DNA of 64,000 nucleotides from an uncultured Lachnospiraceae bacterium (GTDB taxonomy: Bacteria > Bacillota > Clostridia > Lachnospirales > Lachnospiraceae). A model generated the notes under the pieces. That model ran no database searches, was not told the DNA's origin, and was given only the letters and a program-made list of their open reading frames with translations. This document shows, piece by piece, positions 17,347-26,112 of this stretch. The stretch lies in NCBI GenBank assembly GCA_910586255.1, contig CAJUHR010000026.1:9934-73933 (forward strand), in the 5' to 3' direction. Numbering within the stretch: the stretch's first letter is position 1; each line of letters opens with the position of its first letter. A program made the position numbers and the translations under genes.

Positions 17347-17745
17347 ATGAGACCTGAGATAATGGAAGGAATCCAGAAACATATTAAAGCCTTAGGAGGC
17401 TTTGAAAAAGCAGAAATTTTAGAGATTGAACCAGGACATGCCCGCATAAAAATTCCCGTAGGGCAGGAAGCCTTAAACCTGTACGGCAATATTCACGGCG
17501 GCTTTCTCTTCACCCTTTGCGACACGGTAGCCGGCATGTCTACCTACGCCTGTGAGGTATCCAATGTATCCTTGCAGGGCAATATCAATTTTATCAGACC
17601 GTTTCAGACCGGTATCCTATACGTGGAAGGCAATGCAATCCACAAAGGCCGCCAGACCTTTGTCATCCAGGTCAGCGTTACCTCAGAGAACGGCAAAACC
17701 ATCGCCGCTGCCTCTTTTACCATGTTTGTTACGGGGGCTTTATAA
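17347..17745 (+). CDS. Hot-dog fold acyl-CoA thioesterase (PaaI-like)
   Basis: 132-residue single hot-dog domain that would hydrolyse acyl-CoA thioesters. The family signature is visible: LYGNIHGGFLFTLCDTVAG (about residues 45-63), where Asn/Gly-His-Gly-Gly and the Asp mark the active site, followed by VSLQGNINFIRPF. Start has GGGAGG. It is divergent from the leftward CoA cluster, shares its 248-bp control region, and has its own terminator, so it probably releases free acid and CoA from pathway products or stalled intermediates. Confidence 0.88.
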   Translation: MRPEIMEGIQKHIKALGGFEKAEILEIEPGHARIKIPVGQEALNLYGNIHGGFLFTLCDTVAGMSTYACEVSNVSLQGNINFIRPFQTGILYVEGNAIHKGRQTFVIQVSVTSENGKTIAAASFTMFVTGAL

Positions 17746-17753
17746 AGAAAAAC

Positions 17754-17797
17754 CCCTGTGTCGTGATGGGCAACACAGGGAACGTTTTTCTTCTTTA
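17754..17797 (+). terminator. Intrinsic terminator of the thioesterase gene
   Basis: 8-bp stem CCCTGTGT/ACACAGGG (17754-17761 with 17773-17780) followed by AACGTTTTTCTTCTTT. Confidence 0.8.
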
Positions 17798-17927
17798 GGA
17801 ATTAAGACTCAAAAAGGATTAAGGATTTCATTCGTTTTCTTGTATGAGTTAAGTATATCACAACATTTTCCAGAATGTTTGTAAAATGATTAAATAGATT
17901 ATGAAGAAATTCTTAATTCTCTGCCCC

Positions 17928-18794
17928 TCATTTTTCAGGCGGCAATTCCCCCTGCACCATCCCGCATATCCTATCCAACGCCGGCTTGTTTGACCAGATA
18001 GCCACCTCCGGGAACTGCCTGTAGTTGGGCAGCATTTCCAGCGTCAGATAGTCATCATACCCGATTTCTCTCAAGGCCTCTGCCACCTTCACAAAATCCA
18101 CATCCCCGGCAAACAAATCCACAAAAGCGCCCATCCCGGCCTGTTGCCTGCGGAAATCACAGAGATGGATTTTCTTAATCCTCTCCCCTAATATGGCAAT
18201 CCAGTCCTCCGGATATCCCACATACATGATGTTGCCCACATCAAAATAGGCGTTGACATAGGCACAATCCACCTCGTCCAGCAGCCGCTTCATCTCCAGA
18301 GGGGACAAAAGAAACCGGTTCCAAACATTTTCGATTCCAATATGCACCTTGGCCTGCTCCGCAAAGGGGGCCAACACCCGAAACGCCTCCACGCACCGCT
18401 CATAGGCCTTATCATACCGGACCCGTTCCTGGCGGACCGCAAAATCACACCCCACATAGCCGGGAACCACCAGAATGGTATCCGCTCCCATAAGGGCCGC
18501 GCAGTGGATCTGCTTTTTCACAATCTCCATGCCCTTTTTGCGAATCTTATCATCCTCAGACACCAGATTATTCTCCCACAGAGACCACACACCTACGCTG
18601 GGGATCTCCAGCCCCAGCTCTCCGGCCATGCGGGAGATATTAAGAATCTCCTTATCTGTGCTGTCGTGCCTTAAATAGCCGCTCTCGCTCAGCACTGGCT
18701 CCACCCCGTCATAGCCGGCGGCCTTGATCACCGGGAAAAGCTCCTCCAGCCTGGCATCCTCCGAAAAGGAGAACATGCTGAATCCTGTTTTCAC
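17928..18794 (-). CDS. TIM-barrel sugar isomerase/epimerase
   Basis: 288-residue AP-endonuclease-2-type TIM barrel (xylose isomerase-like). Seen: N-terminal MFSFSEDARLEELFPVIKAAGYDGVEP, metal-ligand-like stretches IGIENVWNRFLLSP, NAYFDVGNIM, KKIHLCDFR and YLTLEMLPNYRQ. Such enzymes isomerise or epimerise ketoses, hydroxypyruvate or inosose. It is the last gene of the ABC sugar operon, 5 bp after the Gfo/Idh/MocA dehydrogenase, a common pairing for inositol-like or modified sugars. Exact substrate unknown. Confidence 0.88.
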   Translation of the reverse strand: MKTGFSMFSFSEDARLEELFPVIKAAGYDGVEPVLSESGYLRHDSTDKEILNISRMAGELGLEIPSVGVWSLWENNLVSEDDKIRKKGMEIVKKQIHCAALMGADTILVVPGYVGCDFAVRQERVRYDKAYERCVEAFRVLAPFAEQAKVHIGIENVWNRFLLSPLEMKRLLDEVDCAYVNAYFDVGNIMYVGYPEDWIAILGERIKKIHLCDFRRQQAGMGAFVDLFAGDVDFVKVAEALREIGYDDYLTLEMLPNYRQFPEVAIWSNKPALDRICGMVQGELPPEK

Positions 18795-18799
18795 CTCAC

Positions 18800-19834
18800 T
18801 TACCCCCTCTCCGGCCTTTCGCCAAAGCCTCTGTAATCAACCCTTACCACCTCTCCGGTCTCCAGGGACTCCCTTAAGGCCTCTATGGTGCAAAGAACCT
18901 CCCTCACCTGCTCCATGGAAATCACATCCGAATCCTGTCCCATAGCGATACACCGGACAAAATGCTCCAGCTCAATGGTATAGGGATCCCGCTCCTTCAC
19001 AGGAAGCACTGTAACCGTTCCCTCCTCATAGACCGCTGTTTTCCGCTGGGAGGACTCCCGGTTCTCCAGATTCGCTCCGGAACGCATTGTGTACTCGTAG
19101 GTCTGATTGGTTCCTGTCAGGCGAAGCTCCATCGTAAAGGGATACCCCTTTTCCATCTCAATCACTCCCTGGGCCGCTGCAGAAAGCCCTGCCGGAAAAT
19201 GCAATGTGCTGCTGACAAAGTTCCAACAACCCTCCTTACTCTGTTTTCCCGCCGCATATACCTTTTCTGCCTTTCCCAACAGCCAGCACAGAAAATCAAT
19301 ATCATGGAGATGAAGATCCAAAAGACCGCCGCCGCTGTTCTCAGGCCGCCTGTACCAGGGGCTCCACGCCGGATGCTCCGAGAGGCGGGCCGCATATACA
19401 TAGTTTAACTCCCCCAGCTCCCCCTTTTGATACCGCCTTTTGGCCTCCACATATTCCGGCCAGAAGCGCAGCACCTGCCCCACCATCATCCGCACGCCGG
19501 CCTCCTTCACCGCTGCCATCATTCTGTCTAAGGAAGCCACGGAAAGGGTCACCGGCTTTTCACAGAAAATATGCTTTCCCCTTTTCGCGCCCATGAGCAC
19601 ATATTCCTCATGAAGATAGGTGGGCAGACATATATCCGCCACATCAAAAGCCTCCTTCTCTGCCATCTCCTCAAAGTCCGTAAATGCAAGGCAGCCTGTC
19701 TTTGCCGCAAGCTCCTCTGCCAGCTCCTTATTTTTGTCACATACTGCCACCACCTCTGCGTCCTCAATATCTCTGTACGCGGCGGCATGGCTCTGTCCCA
19801 TGAATCCGGCTCCGATAATCCCTATTTTGACCAT
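18800..19834 (-). CDS. Gfo/Idh/MocA-family NAD(P)-dependent dehydrogenase
   Basis: 344-residue oxidoreductase. N-terminal Rossmann motif IGIIGAGFMGQSH (residues 4-16), the family signature FCEKPVTLS (about 94-102, with catalytic Lys) and a C-terminal substrate domain with GGGLLDLHLHDIDFLCWLLG, in which His residues would bind substrate. Start has GGAGG. It lies 12 bp after the permease and 5 bp before the isomerase, so it probably oxidises the imported sugar or polyol. Confidence 0.93.
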   Translation of the reverse strand: MVKIGIIGAGFMGQSHAAAYRDIEDAEVVAVCDKNKELAEELAAKTGCLAFTDFEEMAEKEAFDVADICLPTYLHEEYVLMGAKRGKHIFCEKPVTLSVASLDRMMAAVKEAGVRMMVGQVLRFWPEYVEAKRRYQKGELGELNYVYAARLSEHPAWSPWYRRPENSGGGLLDLHLHDIDFLCWLLGKAEKVYAAGKQSKEGCWNFVSSTLHFPAGLSAAAQGVIEMEKGYPFTMELRLTGTNQTYEYTMRSGANLENRESSQRKTAVYEEGTVTVLPVKERDPYTIELEHFVRCIAMGQDSDVISMEQVREVLCTIEALRESLETGEVVRVDYRGFGERPERG

Positions 19835-19846
19835 GCTTACGCCTCC

Positions 19847-20791
19847 TTACTTTTTCTTCATATTATTAATGTTGCTGAGCACCACTGCACTGACAATGAT
19901 TCCACCGGTAATGATTGTCTGAATGTAGGTCTCCACCTGCAAAATATTCATGGCATTGCTGATCACGCCCATGAGCACACATCCCAAAAATGCCCCTGAT
20001 ATGGTTCCCTTTCCCCCGTCAAAGGTAACGCCTCCGATAATGGCAGCCGTGAGCGCGCTGGTCTCATAGCCGGCCCCTGCATTGGCCGTGATGGAATCGA
20101 TCCTGGCGGAGAAAATAATCGCTGCAACGGAACAGAAAAAGCCCGCTATCCCATAGATCAGAATTTTATACTTGATCACATGAATTCCTGACAGAAATGC
20201 ATTCTTTTCATTTCCCCCAATGGCCACAATGCGTCTCCCGAACCGGGTCCGGTTCATCAGCACATAGGATACCGCCACCATGAATATAAGCACGAAAAGC
20301 ATCACCGGAAACACGTCAAACAAACGAGTTTTCCCTATGGCATTGAAGGCTCCTCCAAAACTCATGATCCGCCCTCCGGAAATCGTAAGCGCCAGGCCGT
20401 AAAACACCTGACTGGTTCCCAGGGTGATAATCAGGGGAATACATTTGCTCTTGGCAATCACCGCCCCGTTAAGCAGTCCGCAGGCAATGCCCACCAATAC
20501 CCCCAGGGCCACCGCTGTCATCACACTGCCGCCATCCCCTAAAACCCGGGCCATCACCACACCGGAAAGCACCATAATATTTCCTATGGACAGATCAATT
20601 CCGCCGCCGATCAGCAGCATGCTCATGGCCATGGTCAGGATACCGATAACAGAAATCTGCTGAAAAATGGTAATCAGATTTTTCACCGCAATAAACCGGG
20701 GATTGATTATGGAAACCACTGCCACAATCAGTAAAATCACCAGAGCCAGCAGAATCCGCTGATCCTTTAAAAACCTTTTCCTATGCTTCAT
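19847..20791 (-). CDS. Ribose-type ABC transporter permease (RbsC family)
   Basis: 314-residue permease with about nine hydrophobic helices, including MAMSMLLIGGGIDLSIGNIM, the family signature GGIDLSIG, and the C-terminal GYETSALTAAIIGGVTFDGG found in RbsC/XylH-type subunits. It overlaps the end of the ATPase gene by 11 bp, which indicates translational coupling. It forms the membrane channel for the sugar delivered by the lipoprotein encoded at 22467-23558. Confidence 0.93.
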   Translation of the reverse strand: MKHRKRFLKDQRILLALVILLIVAVVSIINPRFIAVKNLITIFQQISVIGILTMAMSMLLIGGGIDLSIGNIMVLSGVVMARVLGDGGSVMTAVALGVLVGIACGLLNGAVIAKSKCIPLIITLGTSQVFYGLALTISGGRIMSFGGAFNAIGKTRLFDVFPVMLFVLIFMVAVSYVLMNRTRFGRRIVAIGGNEKNAFLSGIHVIKYKILIYGIAGFFCSVAAIIFSARIDSITANAGAGYETSALTAAIIGGVTFDGGKGTISGAFLGCVLMGVISNAMNILQVETYIQTIITGGIIVSAVVLSNINNMKKK

Positions 20792-22304
20792 CTTTCCCGC
20801 CTCCTAAAGCCTCCTTAATGATCTCCTGTTCCGTGATTCTCTCTCCTGTAAGCTCTGCCCTGACAGCTCCGTCCCGGATTACCAGCACCCGGTCGCTCAT
20901 GGAAATCAGCTCCGGCATATCCGAACTGATCATGATAATGCATTTCCCCTGCTTCGTAAGTGCAGACATCTGCTTGTAAAACTCTGCCTTGGCATTGACG
21001 TCAATCCCTCTTGTGGGCTCGTCAAAAATATAGATTTCCTGCTCCGCAAAAAGCCACTTTGCCAGAACCACCTTCTGCTGATTCCCCCCGGACAGATACA
21101 CCGCCTCGGTCCATACATCCGGAACCTTGATCCGAAGCTTCTCCACCAATGGCTGAATAAAGACCGGATGCTTGCGGATGTTGACAAAAAATCCTTTGAT
21201 CTTTCTGCCCAGCCCCACAATCGTGGCATTCTCCAGCACACTGCCGCCAAGCATCAGCCCCAGCTCCTGCCGGTCCTCCGTGATATGGGCAAAGCCGTGG
21301 CGGATGCTTTCCTCCGGATTGTGAATCTCCACTTTTGTGCCGTTTATCAGGATCTCTCCGCCCCACCGGCGGTCCGCTCCGGTAATGGCCCGCACGATCT
21401 CCGTCCGCCCGGCTCCCACCATACCGGCCATACCCAGAATCTCCCCGCTGCGAACAAAAAAGCTGATCCTCGGACTGCCCTTTTCCAGCTGCAGATCCCG
21501 AATCTCCAGCATCACATCTCCGATGGGGTGATGCTCCTTCTGGTAGAAGGTATCCACCGGACGGCCTACCATATCCCGGGTCATGGTGGATATCCTGATA
21601 TCCCGGTTGGGGTTCTCGTAGGTGTTGATGACGGCCCCGTCCCGAATCACCGTGACCCGGTCCGCAATCTGCCGGATTTCCTCCAGAAAATGAGAAATGT
21701 AGATAATGCCGATCCCCCTGGCGGCAATGGTCCTTACCAGCTCCAAAACCTTGGCCGCGTCCTCCACATTGAACATGGAGGTAGGCTCGTCCATGATCAA
21801 AATCCTTGGCTCCACGGAAAGAGCTTTTAAAATCTTCACAAACTGCTGATCCGACACGGACAAATCCTCGATCTTAACCAGAGGATCAATCTCAATATTC
21901 AGCTCCTCCATCTGCCTCTTCGTCTCACTGACCATGGCCTTAAAATCAACAAATCCGAAGGAATTCGTCTTCTCATTTCCCACATAGATATTTTCCGCCA
22001 CATTCATGCTGGGCACCAGATCATTCTCCTGGTATACGATATTGATTCCCAGTTCCTTGGACAAAACCGGATTCAGAGTTTTGTAAACCTGCCCGTCCAT
22101 CCAGATGCTCCCCCCGCTGGGAACATAGGCTCCGCTTAAGATCTTCATCAGCGTTGACTTTCCCGCACCATTCTCTCCCACCAGGCAATGTACCTCAGAA
22201 GGATACAGATCCAGGGTAATGCCGGACAGGGCATATACCCCGGAAAATTCCTTGGTGATATCCTGCATCTTCAGAAGCGGTGTCCTCTCCTCTGTCCTAT
22301 TCAC
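20781..22304 (-). CDS. Sugar ABC transporter double ATPase (RbsA/MglA family)
   Basis: 507-residue tandem ATPase. First domain: Walker A GENGAGKSTLMK, signature LSVSDQQFVKI, Walker B RILIMDEPTS. Second domain: degenerate P-loop GMVGAGRTEIVR, signature YLSGGNQQKVVLAKWL, Walker B IYIFDEPTRGIDV. This is the usual ribose-class layout. Start is taken as GTG at 22304 because AGGAGGTGACGGA lies directly upstream; the longer frame from 22364 runs into the preceding terminator region. Confidence 0.92.
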   Translation of the reverse strand: MNRTEERTPLLKMQDITKEFSGVYALSGITLDLYPSEVHCLVGENGAGKSTLMKILSGAYVPSGGSIWMDGQVYKTLNPVLSKELGINIVYQENDLVPSMNVAENIYVGNEKTNSFGFVDFKAMVSETKRQMEELNIEIDPLVKIEDLSVSDQQFVKILKALSVEPRILIMDEPTSMFNVEDAAKVLELVRTIAARGIGIIYISHFLEEIRQIADRVTVIRDGAVINTYENPNRDIRISTMTRDMVGRPVDTFYQKEHHPIGDVMLEIRDLQLEKGSPRISFFVRSGEILGMAGMVGAGRTEIVRAITGADRRWGGEILINGTKVEIHNPEESIRHGFAHITEDRQELGLMLGGSVLENATIVGLGRKIKGFFVNIRKHPVFIQPLVEKLRIKVPDVWTEAVYLSGGNQQKVVLAKWLFAEQEIYIFDEPTRGIDVNAKAEFYKQMSALTKQGKCIIMISSDMPELISMSDRVLVIRDGAVRAELTGERITEQEIIKEALGGGKDEA

Positions 22305-22414
22305 TCCGTCACCTCCTGATATCCAAAAGTCCTCCCGGCAGTCCGACTGCACAGGCAGGTGCAAAAGCCCTGCCGTAAGTCCGGCCGCAAAAGCCTTGCC
22401 GGGAGTGGTTCAAA

Positions 22415-22444
22415 AAGGCTGCCGCGCAAACTGCCGGCAGCCTT
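22415..22444 (-). terminator. Partial terminator between binding protein and ATPase genes
   Basis: Stem AAGGCTGCCG/CGGCAGCCTT (22435-22444 with 22415-22424) followed on the minus strand by TTTTTG. It probably lowers ATPase/permease expression relative to the binding protein, as is usual for ABC operons. Confidence 0.75.
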
Positions 22445-22466
22445 CCTTCTACTGTCCTGATTTTAA

Positions 22467-23558
22467 TTACTTGTATACGAAATTGTAAGCTGCCTCATAG
22501 TTGTCCCAAGCAATAAACTCATCCAGCTTGTCCGCGGATACGGGGATAACCGGAAGGGACACAAACTTCTCCGGGGTCTTTTCCTCTACCACAAAGTCAT
22601 ACAGATTCTTAAAGGTCTGAACTCCCTGAATGGACACGGATGCCGTCATGTTGGCTGCCTCAATCCCGTCCACCAGCATCTGATATCCGTCCGGTGAGCC
22701 TCCGGTGGAAACGATGGGAATCTCATCCATTCCTGCATCCTTAAGAGCCTGGAAGCAGCCCTGTGCCATCATATCATTGTTGGCAAAGATATAATCAAAT
22801 TCCTCTCCTGTGGAGATAAAATCTGTGGTCACATTGTAAGCCTTGTCAGTCAGCCAGTCACCGTGAAGAGTAGCCACAACCTCTACCTGATCTCCCAGCT
22901 CTGCCAGAGCCCGGTCCACGCCCTCCTGGTATTTCTCATAGACGCCTGCTCCCTGCTGTCCGGCACAGAAGAACACCTTTGCCCCAGGCTTGTTCTCTGC
23001 GATATACTTGATGGCCGCATAGCCGATCTGATCATACTCACAGGCCACGGAGGCAATATAATCCCCGGGATCGTCAATATCCATGGCAAAGTTCTCCACC
23101 GTCACCGGAATCCCGGCCTCATTGGCCATCTTCACCAGCTGGGCCCCCTGTTCCGTGGAAATGGGGAAGATGGAGATACCGTCCACCTCCTGCTGAATCA
23201 GAGACTCCATGGCTGTCACAGATTCCTCCAGACTGTTCTTGGAATCCAGAACAATGGTCTCAACCTTTACATCCGCCTGCCCCGCCGCATACTCAAAAGC
23301 CTTTGAGGCGTATTCATTCCAGATATCCGTCATGTCATAGGCAATATAGCCAAAGGTGTAGCTGTCCTTCTTCTCTGCCTCTGCGGCCTCAGCCTCGGTC
23401 TCCTTCGCCTCGGCCTTGGTCTCCCCTGCCGCCTCCGTCTGGGCGGGAGCCGGCGCCGCCGTGGTGGGAGCCGCCTCCTGTTTGCCGCCGCAGGCTGCCA
23501 GAGACAATACCATTGCACCTGCCATCAATACCGCTATCAATTCTTTACCTTTTTTCAT
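22467..23558 (-). CDS. Sugar-binding lipoprotein of ribose-type ABC transporter
   Basis: 363-residue periplasmic-binding-protein-1 family lipoprotein. Signal peptide with lipobox LSLAAC at about residues 18-23, then a low-complexity Ala/Glu/Thr linker, then the two-lobe domain with FGYIAYDMTDIWNEYASKAF and NNDMMAQGCFQAL. Start at 23558 is supported by AAAAAGGAGG; the longer frame from 23645 belongs to the disrupted gene upstream. It would capture a sugar outside the membrane. Upstream, the inversion at 23614-23868 separates it from the ROK-isomerase transcript. Confidence 0.93.
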   Translation of the reverse strand: MKKGKELIAVLMAGAMVLSLAACGGKQEAAPTTAAPAPAQTEAAGETKAEAKETEAEAAEAEKKDSYTFGYIAYDMTDIWNEYASKAFEYAAGQADVKVETIVLDSKNSLEESVTAMESLIQQEVDGISIFPISTEQGAQLVKMANEAGIPVTVENFAMDIDDPGDYIASVACEYDQIGYAAIKYIAENKPGAKVFFCAGQQGAGVYEKYQEGVDRALAELGDQVEVVATLHGDWLTDKAYNVTTDFISTGEEFDYIFANNDMMAQGCFQALKDAGMDEIPIVSTGGSPDGYQMLVDGIEAANMTASVSIQGVQTFKNLYDFVVEEKTPEKFVSLPVIPVSADKLDEFIAWDNYEAAYNFVYK

Positions 23559-23613
23559 AGAAATCCTCCTTTTTATTTTCAAACACCTTAACCGGTGTCT
23601 GCACTCCTGCCTT

Positions 23614-23868
23614 ACAGCTGTATGGGAGATATCCGTTACATGCATCTGAAGGACAAGGCGGGGGAGACAAAGGAGTGGAATTTCCCGGCGCTGGGAAAGG
23701 GAACCGTGGATTTCCCGGAGATTTTTAAAAAGCTTGAGAAGAGCGGCAATGCCTGTCCCTTCAGCATTGAGATTGAATTTACGCCGGAGGGGCCGGGAAG
23801 CTTAGAGGCAGTGAATCAGGCGGTTCGGGATTCTGCGGAGTATCTGAAGAGTCTGGGAATGGAGCTGT
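23614..23868. other. 255-bp inverted segment splitting an isomerase gene
   Basis: The ends are ACAGCT (23614-23619) and its reverse complement AGCTGT (23863-23868). Turning this segment around restores one continuous reading frame on the minus strand from 24424 to a TAA at 23612-23614 (270 residues), with the junction reading VSDMDSCMGDIRYMHLKD and the C-terminus SLGMEL. The frame restoration is read directly from the bases. Whether it flips in the cell, is fixed, or is an assembly error is not known. Confidence 0.85.
23620..23862 (+). pseudogene. C-terminal fragment of TIM-barrel isomerase, inverted
   Basis: Encodes about 81 residues, starting MGDIRYMHLKDKAGE and ending EYLKSLGMEL, which are the last strands of a xylose-isomerase-like TIM barrel (KDKAG metal-site loop, FSIEIEF strand). 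It has no ribosome site or start of its own in this orientation. It belongs to the gene fragment at 23869-24424 on the opposite strand. A longer plus-strand frame (23595-23900) around it is not a separate gene. Confidence 0.8.
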
Positions 23869-24424
23869 CCATATCCGAAACCGGATCCACATTGCCATAA
23901 AAGATCACATTGGCCGTGTCATAATTGATCCCCACTCTGGGAGAATCTACCCGGTCCGTAATCCCCTTTAGCACCGCGCCCGTGGCATGCTCTCCATGGC
24001 TTTCCAGCACCAGGCTCATCTGATACTCCTCAAGATAAGGCAGCAGCATGCGGATATGCTCCGCCACCAGCTCGTCCGATCCCTTATCTTTGTCCTCCAA
24101 ATGGGCTTCCCCCACAGAGGATACAATATAAGCACACCCAAAAAATGCCGCCAGCCGGATATTCATGATAAAATCCTGCAAACGTTCCTTGTCCATCAGG
24201 TTGCAGTGCCCGCTCATGGCAAAGGGCGCCAGCCCCAGTTTTTTCATTCGCTCCTTTACCTGAATCAGATATTCAAAGGACTGGCTGGGAAATACATGCT
24301 CCGTCCATCCCTTCGTTGCCGTCAGCTCCACATAATGAAAACCTGCCGCCGCGATCCCCTCCAACGCCTCCTCGATACGGTATCCGTGATAACAGTTGGA
24401 ATTGACCCCTATGATTCTCTCCAT
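23869..24424 (-). pseudogene. N-terminal fragment of TIM-barrel sugar isomerase, broken by inversion
   Basis: Encodes the first 185 or so residues of an AP-endonuclease-2-type isomerase: MERIIGVNSNCYHGYRIEEA, FHYVELTATKGW, LVLESHGEHATGAVL, RVGINYDTANVIFYGN. Good ribosome site AAGGAGTGGGCA before ATG 24424. As sequenced it reads on into the inverted segment and stops at 23816, giving 202 residues with a wrong tail and lacking the last barrel strands and one metal ligand region. It stands between the ROK regulator and the binding-protein gene, so the intact version would be the first enzyme gene of the operon. Confidence 0.85.
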
Positions 24425-24497
24425 TGCCCACTCCTTCCTTTTTGGCCGTCCTTCCGGTCACTAAAACTGCTGATACATTTTATCTAACGCCATTCCC

Positions 24498-24613
24498 TTA
24501 GAGTATGTTTGAAAATTTATTCCCGTCATCCGTGCGCCCCACTTTGCGTTATATTTGGCTCTCACAAACTGTGACACACATTTGCCAGAAAGCAATTTTC
24601 AAACACACTCTAG
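24498..24613. repeat. 116-bp palindromic element with 20-bp inverted ends
   Basis: Terminal repeats TTAGAGTATGTTTGAAAATT and its near-inverse (two mismatches) at 24594-24613, with an inner TCACA-AAC-TGTGA hairpin. The right end contains the TAG stop of the ROK gene. Related ends occur at 45063-45086. No open reading frame; probably a miniature non-autonomous element or a 3'-end processing/termination signal. Confidence 0.7.
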
Positions 24614-25806
24614 TACAAAAACAACTTTCCCTTCATCTCTTCCATAAAATTATAATGGGTATCCAGATAGTACTTGGCTGCCCCCCGGAATATGGCATCC
24701 TCCTTCAGCCTGGTAAAACGGATGTCCACATCCTCCACAAACTTCCGGAAGCCCACAGCTCCCAAATTACTCCGGATGCGGCTAAGATACGCCTCCCCCA
24801 GTTTTCTCCCCATGCCGCCGATAATAATCGTGTCCGGATGAAACATGGTGATCAGATTGCCCAGGGCAAAGCTGAGATCATCCGCCAAGTCACACAAAAG
24901 AGCCGATGCCCCCGGGTTTCCTTCCCTGGCCAGCTGCGCCACATCCTTAAATAGAATCTGCTCTAACCCTTTAAATTCCTCCAATACCCCCCTCTCCTCT
25001 GCCCGCTTGCGCAATGCCATCTCCCCGATCCGATTCTCCAGACACCCCCGGTTCCCGCAGCTGCAAAGCTCCCCGTTCCGATCAATAGAGAAATGCCCGA
25101 ACTGGGTTCCCATACCGGTGGCTCCCATAAGAATCGCCCCGTTTTGAATCAGGCTGGCGCCCACGCCCTCATTGATATTCAAATAAGCATAATTATTGAT
25201 ATCCACATCTCCAAAGACATTCTCCGCATAAGCAAAGCACGCGGTATCATTAAACACAGACAAAGGATAACGCTTGTCTACCTGCTCCCTCAGATCCTCC
25301 AAAATCCGGTTATCCTCCGCAAGCGGCAAAACCATGGAAATGACCCGCTTTTTCTCACTGTCCACAATACCCGGAACAATCAGACACACCCCCAGGATAT
25401 GCCTGCCCTTCCCATATCTGCCGGCAAAATCATCAATCAGATCCCGGATTCTCTCCGCCGGAGCCTCCAGCGGCACACATCCTGCCTCCTCCACCAGCTC
25501 CACCTCAAAGGAAGCTGACACTAAGGCAATCTGCAAAATGCGTTTTCGCCAGTTTAGCACCACAATACAGTCCCGCCGGTCATTGATCACCAGGCTGTTG
25601 GGCCTGCGGCCCTGGCTTCTGCTCTCCACCGCTCCTTCGTCTATAATATAACCCTCCTGAATCAGTTCCTCCACCAGCGCCGATACCGTGGTCTTGCTCA
25701 GCTTTCGCAGAGAAGCCAGCTGTGCCCGGGAAATGCCTGGATTCTCCGAAATCATCGTATAAAGTTCTTTTTTATTGACTGATTTGATCAGTTGTTGATT
25801 TATCAT
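24610..25806 (-). CDS. ROK-family transcriptional repressor (XylR/NagC-like)
   Basis: 398-residue repressor: N-terminal winged helix (GISRAQLASLRKLSKTTVSALVEELIQEG), then a ROK sugar-kinase-like domain with GVCLIVPGIVD, VGASLIQNGAILMGATGMGT and the zinc motif CSCGNRGCLE. Start is set at the second ATG (25806), nine bases after GGAG; the ATG at 25815 has no room for a ribosome site. It precedes the sugar operon on the same strand and has a strong promoter with an internal dyad, suggesting autorepression relieved by the imported sugar. Confidence 0.92.
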   Translation of the reverse strand: MINQQLIKSVNKKELYTMISENPGISRAQLASLRKLSKTTVSALVEELIQEGYIIDEGAVESRSQGRRPNSLVINDRRDCIVVLNWRKRILQIALVSASFEVELVEEAGCVPLEAPAERIRDLIDDFAGRYGKGRHILGVCLIVPGIVDSEKKRVISMVLPLAEDNRILEDLREQVDKRYPLSVFNDTACFAYAENVFGDVDINNYAYLNINEGVGASLIQNGAILMGATGMGTQFGHFSIDRNGELCSCGNRGCLENRIGEMALRKRAEERGVLEEFKGLEQILFKDVAQLAREGNPGASALLCDLADDLSFALGNLITMFHPDTIIIGGMGRKLGEAYLSRIRSNLGAVGFRKFVEDVDIRFTRLKEDAIFRGAAKYYLDTHYNFMEEMKGKLFLY

Positions 25807-25827
25807 AAAAGCCATCTCCTGACTTAT

Positions 25828-25848
25828 TTAGTAAGTTCACTGGACTAA
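25828..25848. promoter_or_regulatory. Probable ROK operator
   Basis: TTAGT...ACTAA arms spaced as in XylR-type operators, partly symmetric inside, plus an overlapping ACTTA-TTTAG-TAAGT dyad. Located between the ROK promoter and its start codon. The resemblance to XylR sites is from memory of the family. Confidence 0.5.
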
Positions 25849-25856
25849 TTAAAAAG

Positions 25857-25885
25857 ATTATAACAGTTTTTTCTTACTTTGACAA
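25857..25885 (-). promoter_or_regulatory. Promoter of the ROK gene
   Basis: TTGTCA (25885-25880), 17-bp spacer, TATAAT (25862-25857) on the minus strand. The rest of the 306-bp gap to the subtilase gene holds nothing else recognised. Confidence 0.75.
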
Positions 25886-26112
25886 GTGTTTTTATTCAAA
25901 ATACACAAAAATTATCCCTTCAAACAAAATTCTGCCTAGCAGACACATTTTGCCAGAAAATCTTTGGCCACGTTTTTCTTTCCGGCACTCCTTCTTTTTA
26001 GCACTTCTTCATAAACTGCACAACGAATTAAATCAGTTCGTCCACCGTCAATCTGTCATCCTCACCGGAATATTCTAATAGTAAAAACAGAAGGAAGCTA
26101 CAGGTATTTTTT

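Noticed and set aside
23595..23900. Stand-alone 101-residue plus-strand gene
   Set aside because: It is the inverted C-terminal part of the isomerase gene; its first and last residues come from unrelated flanks.
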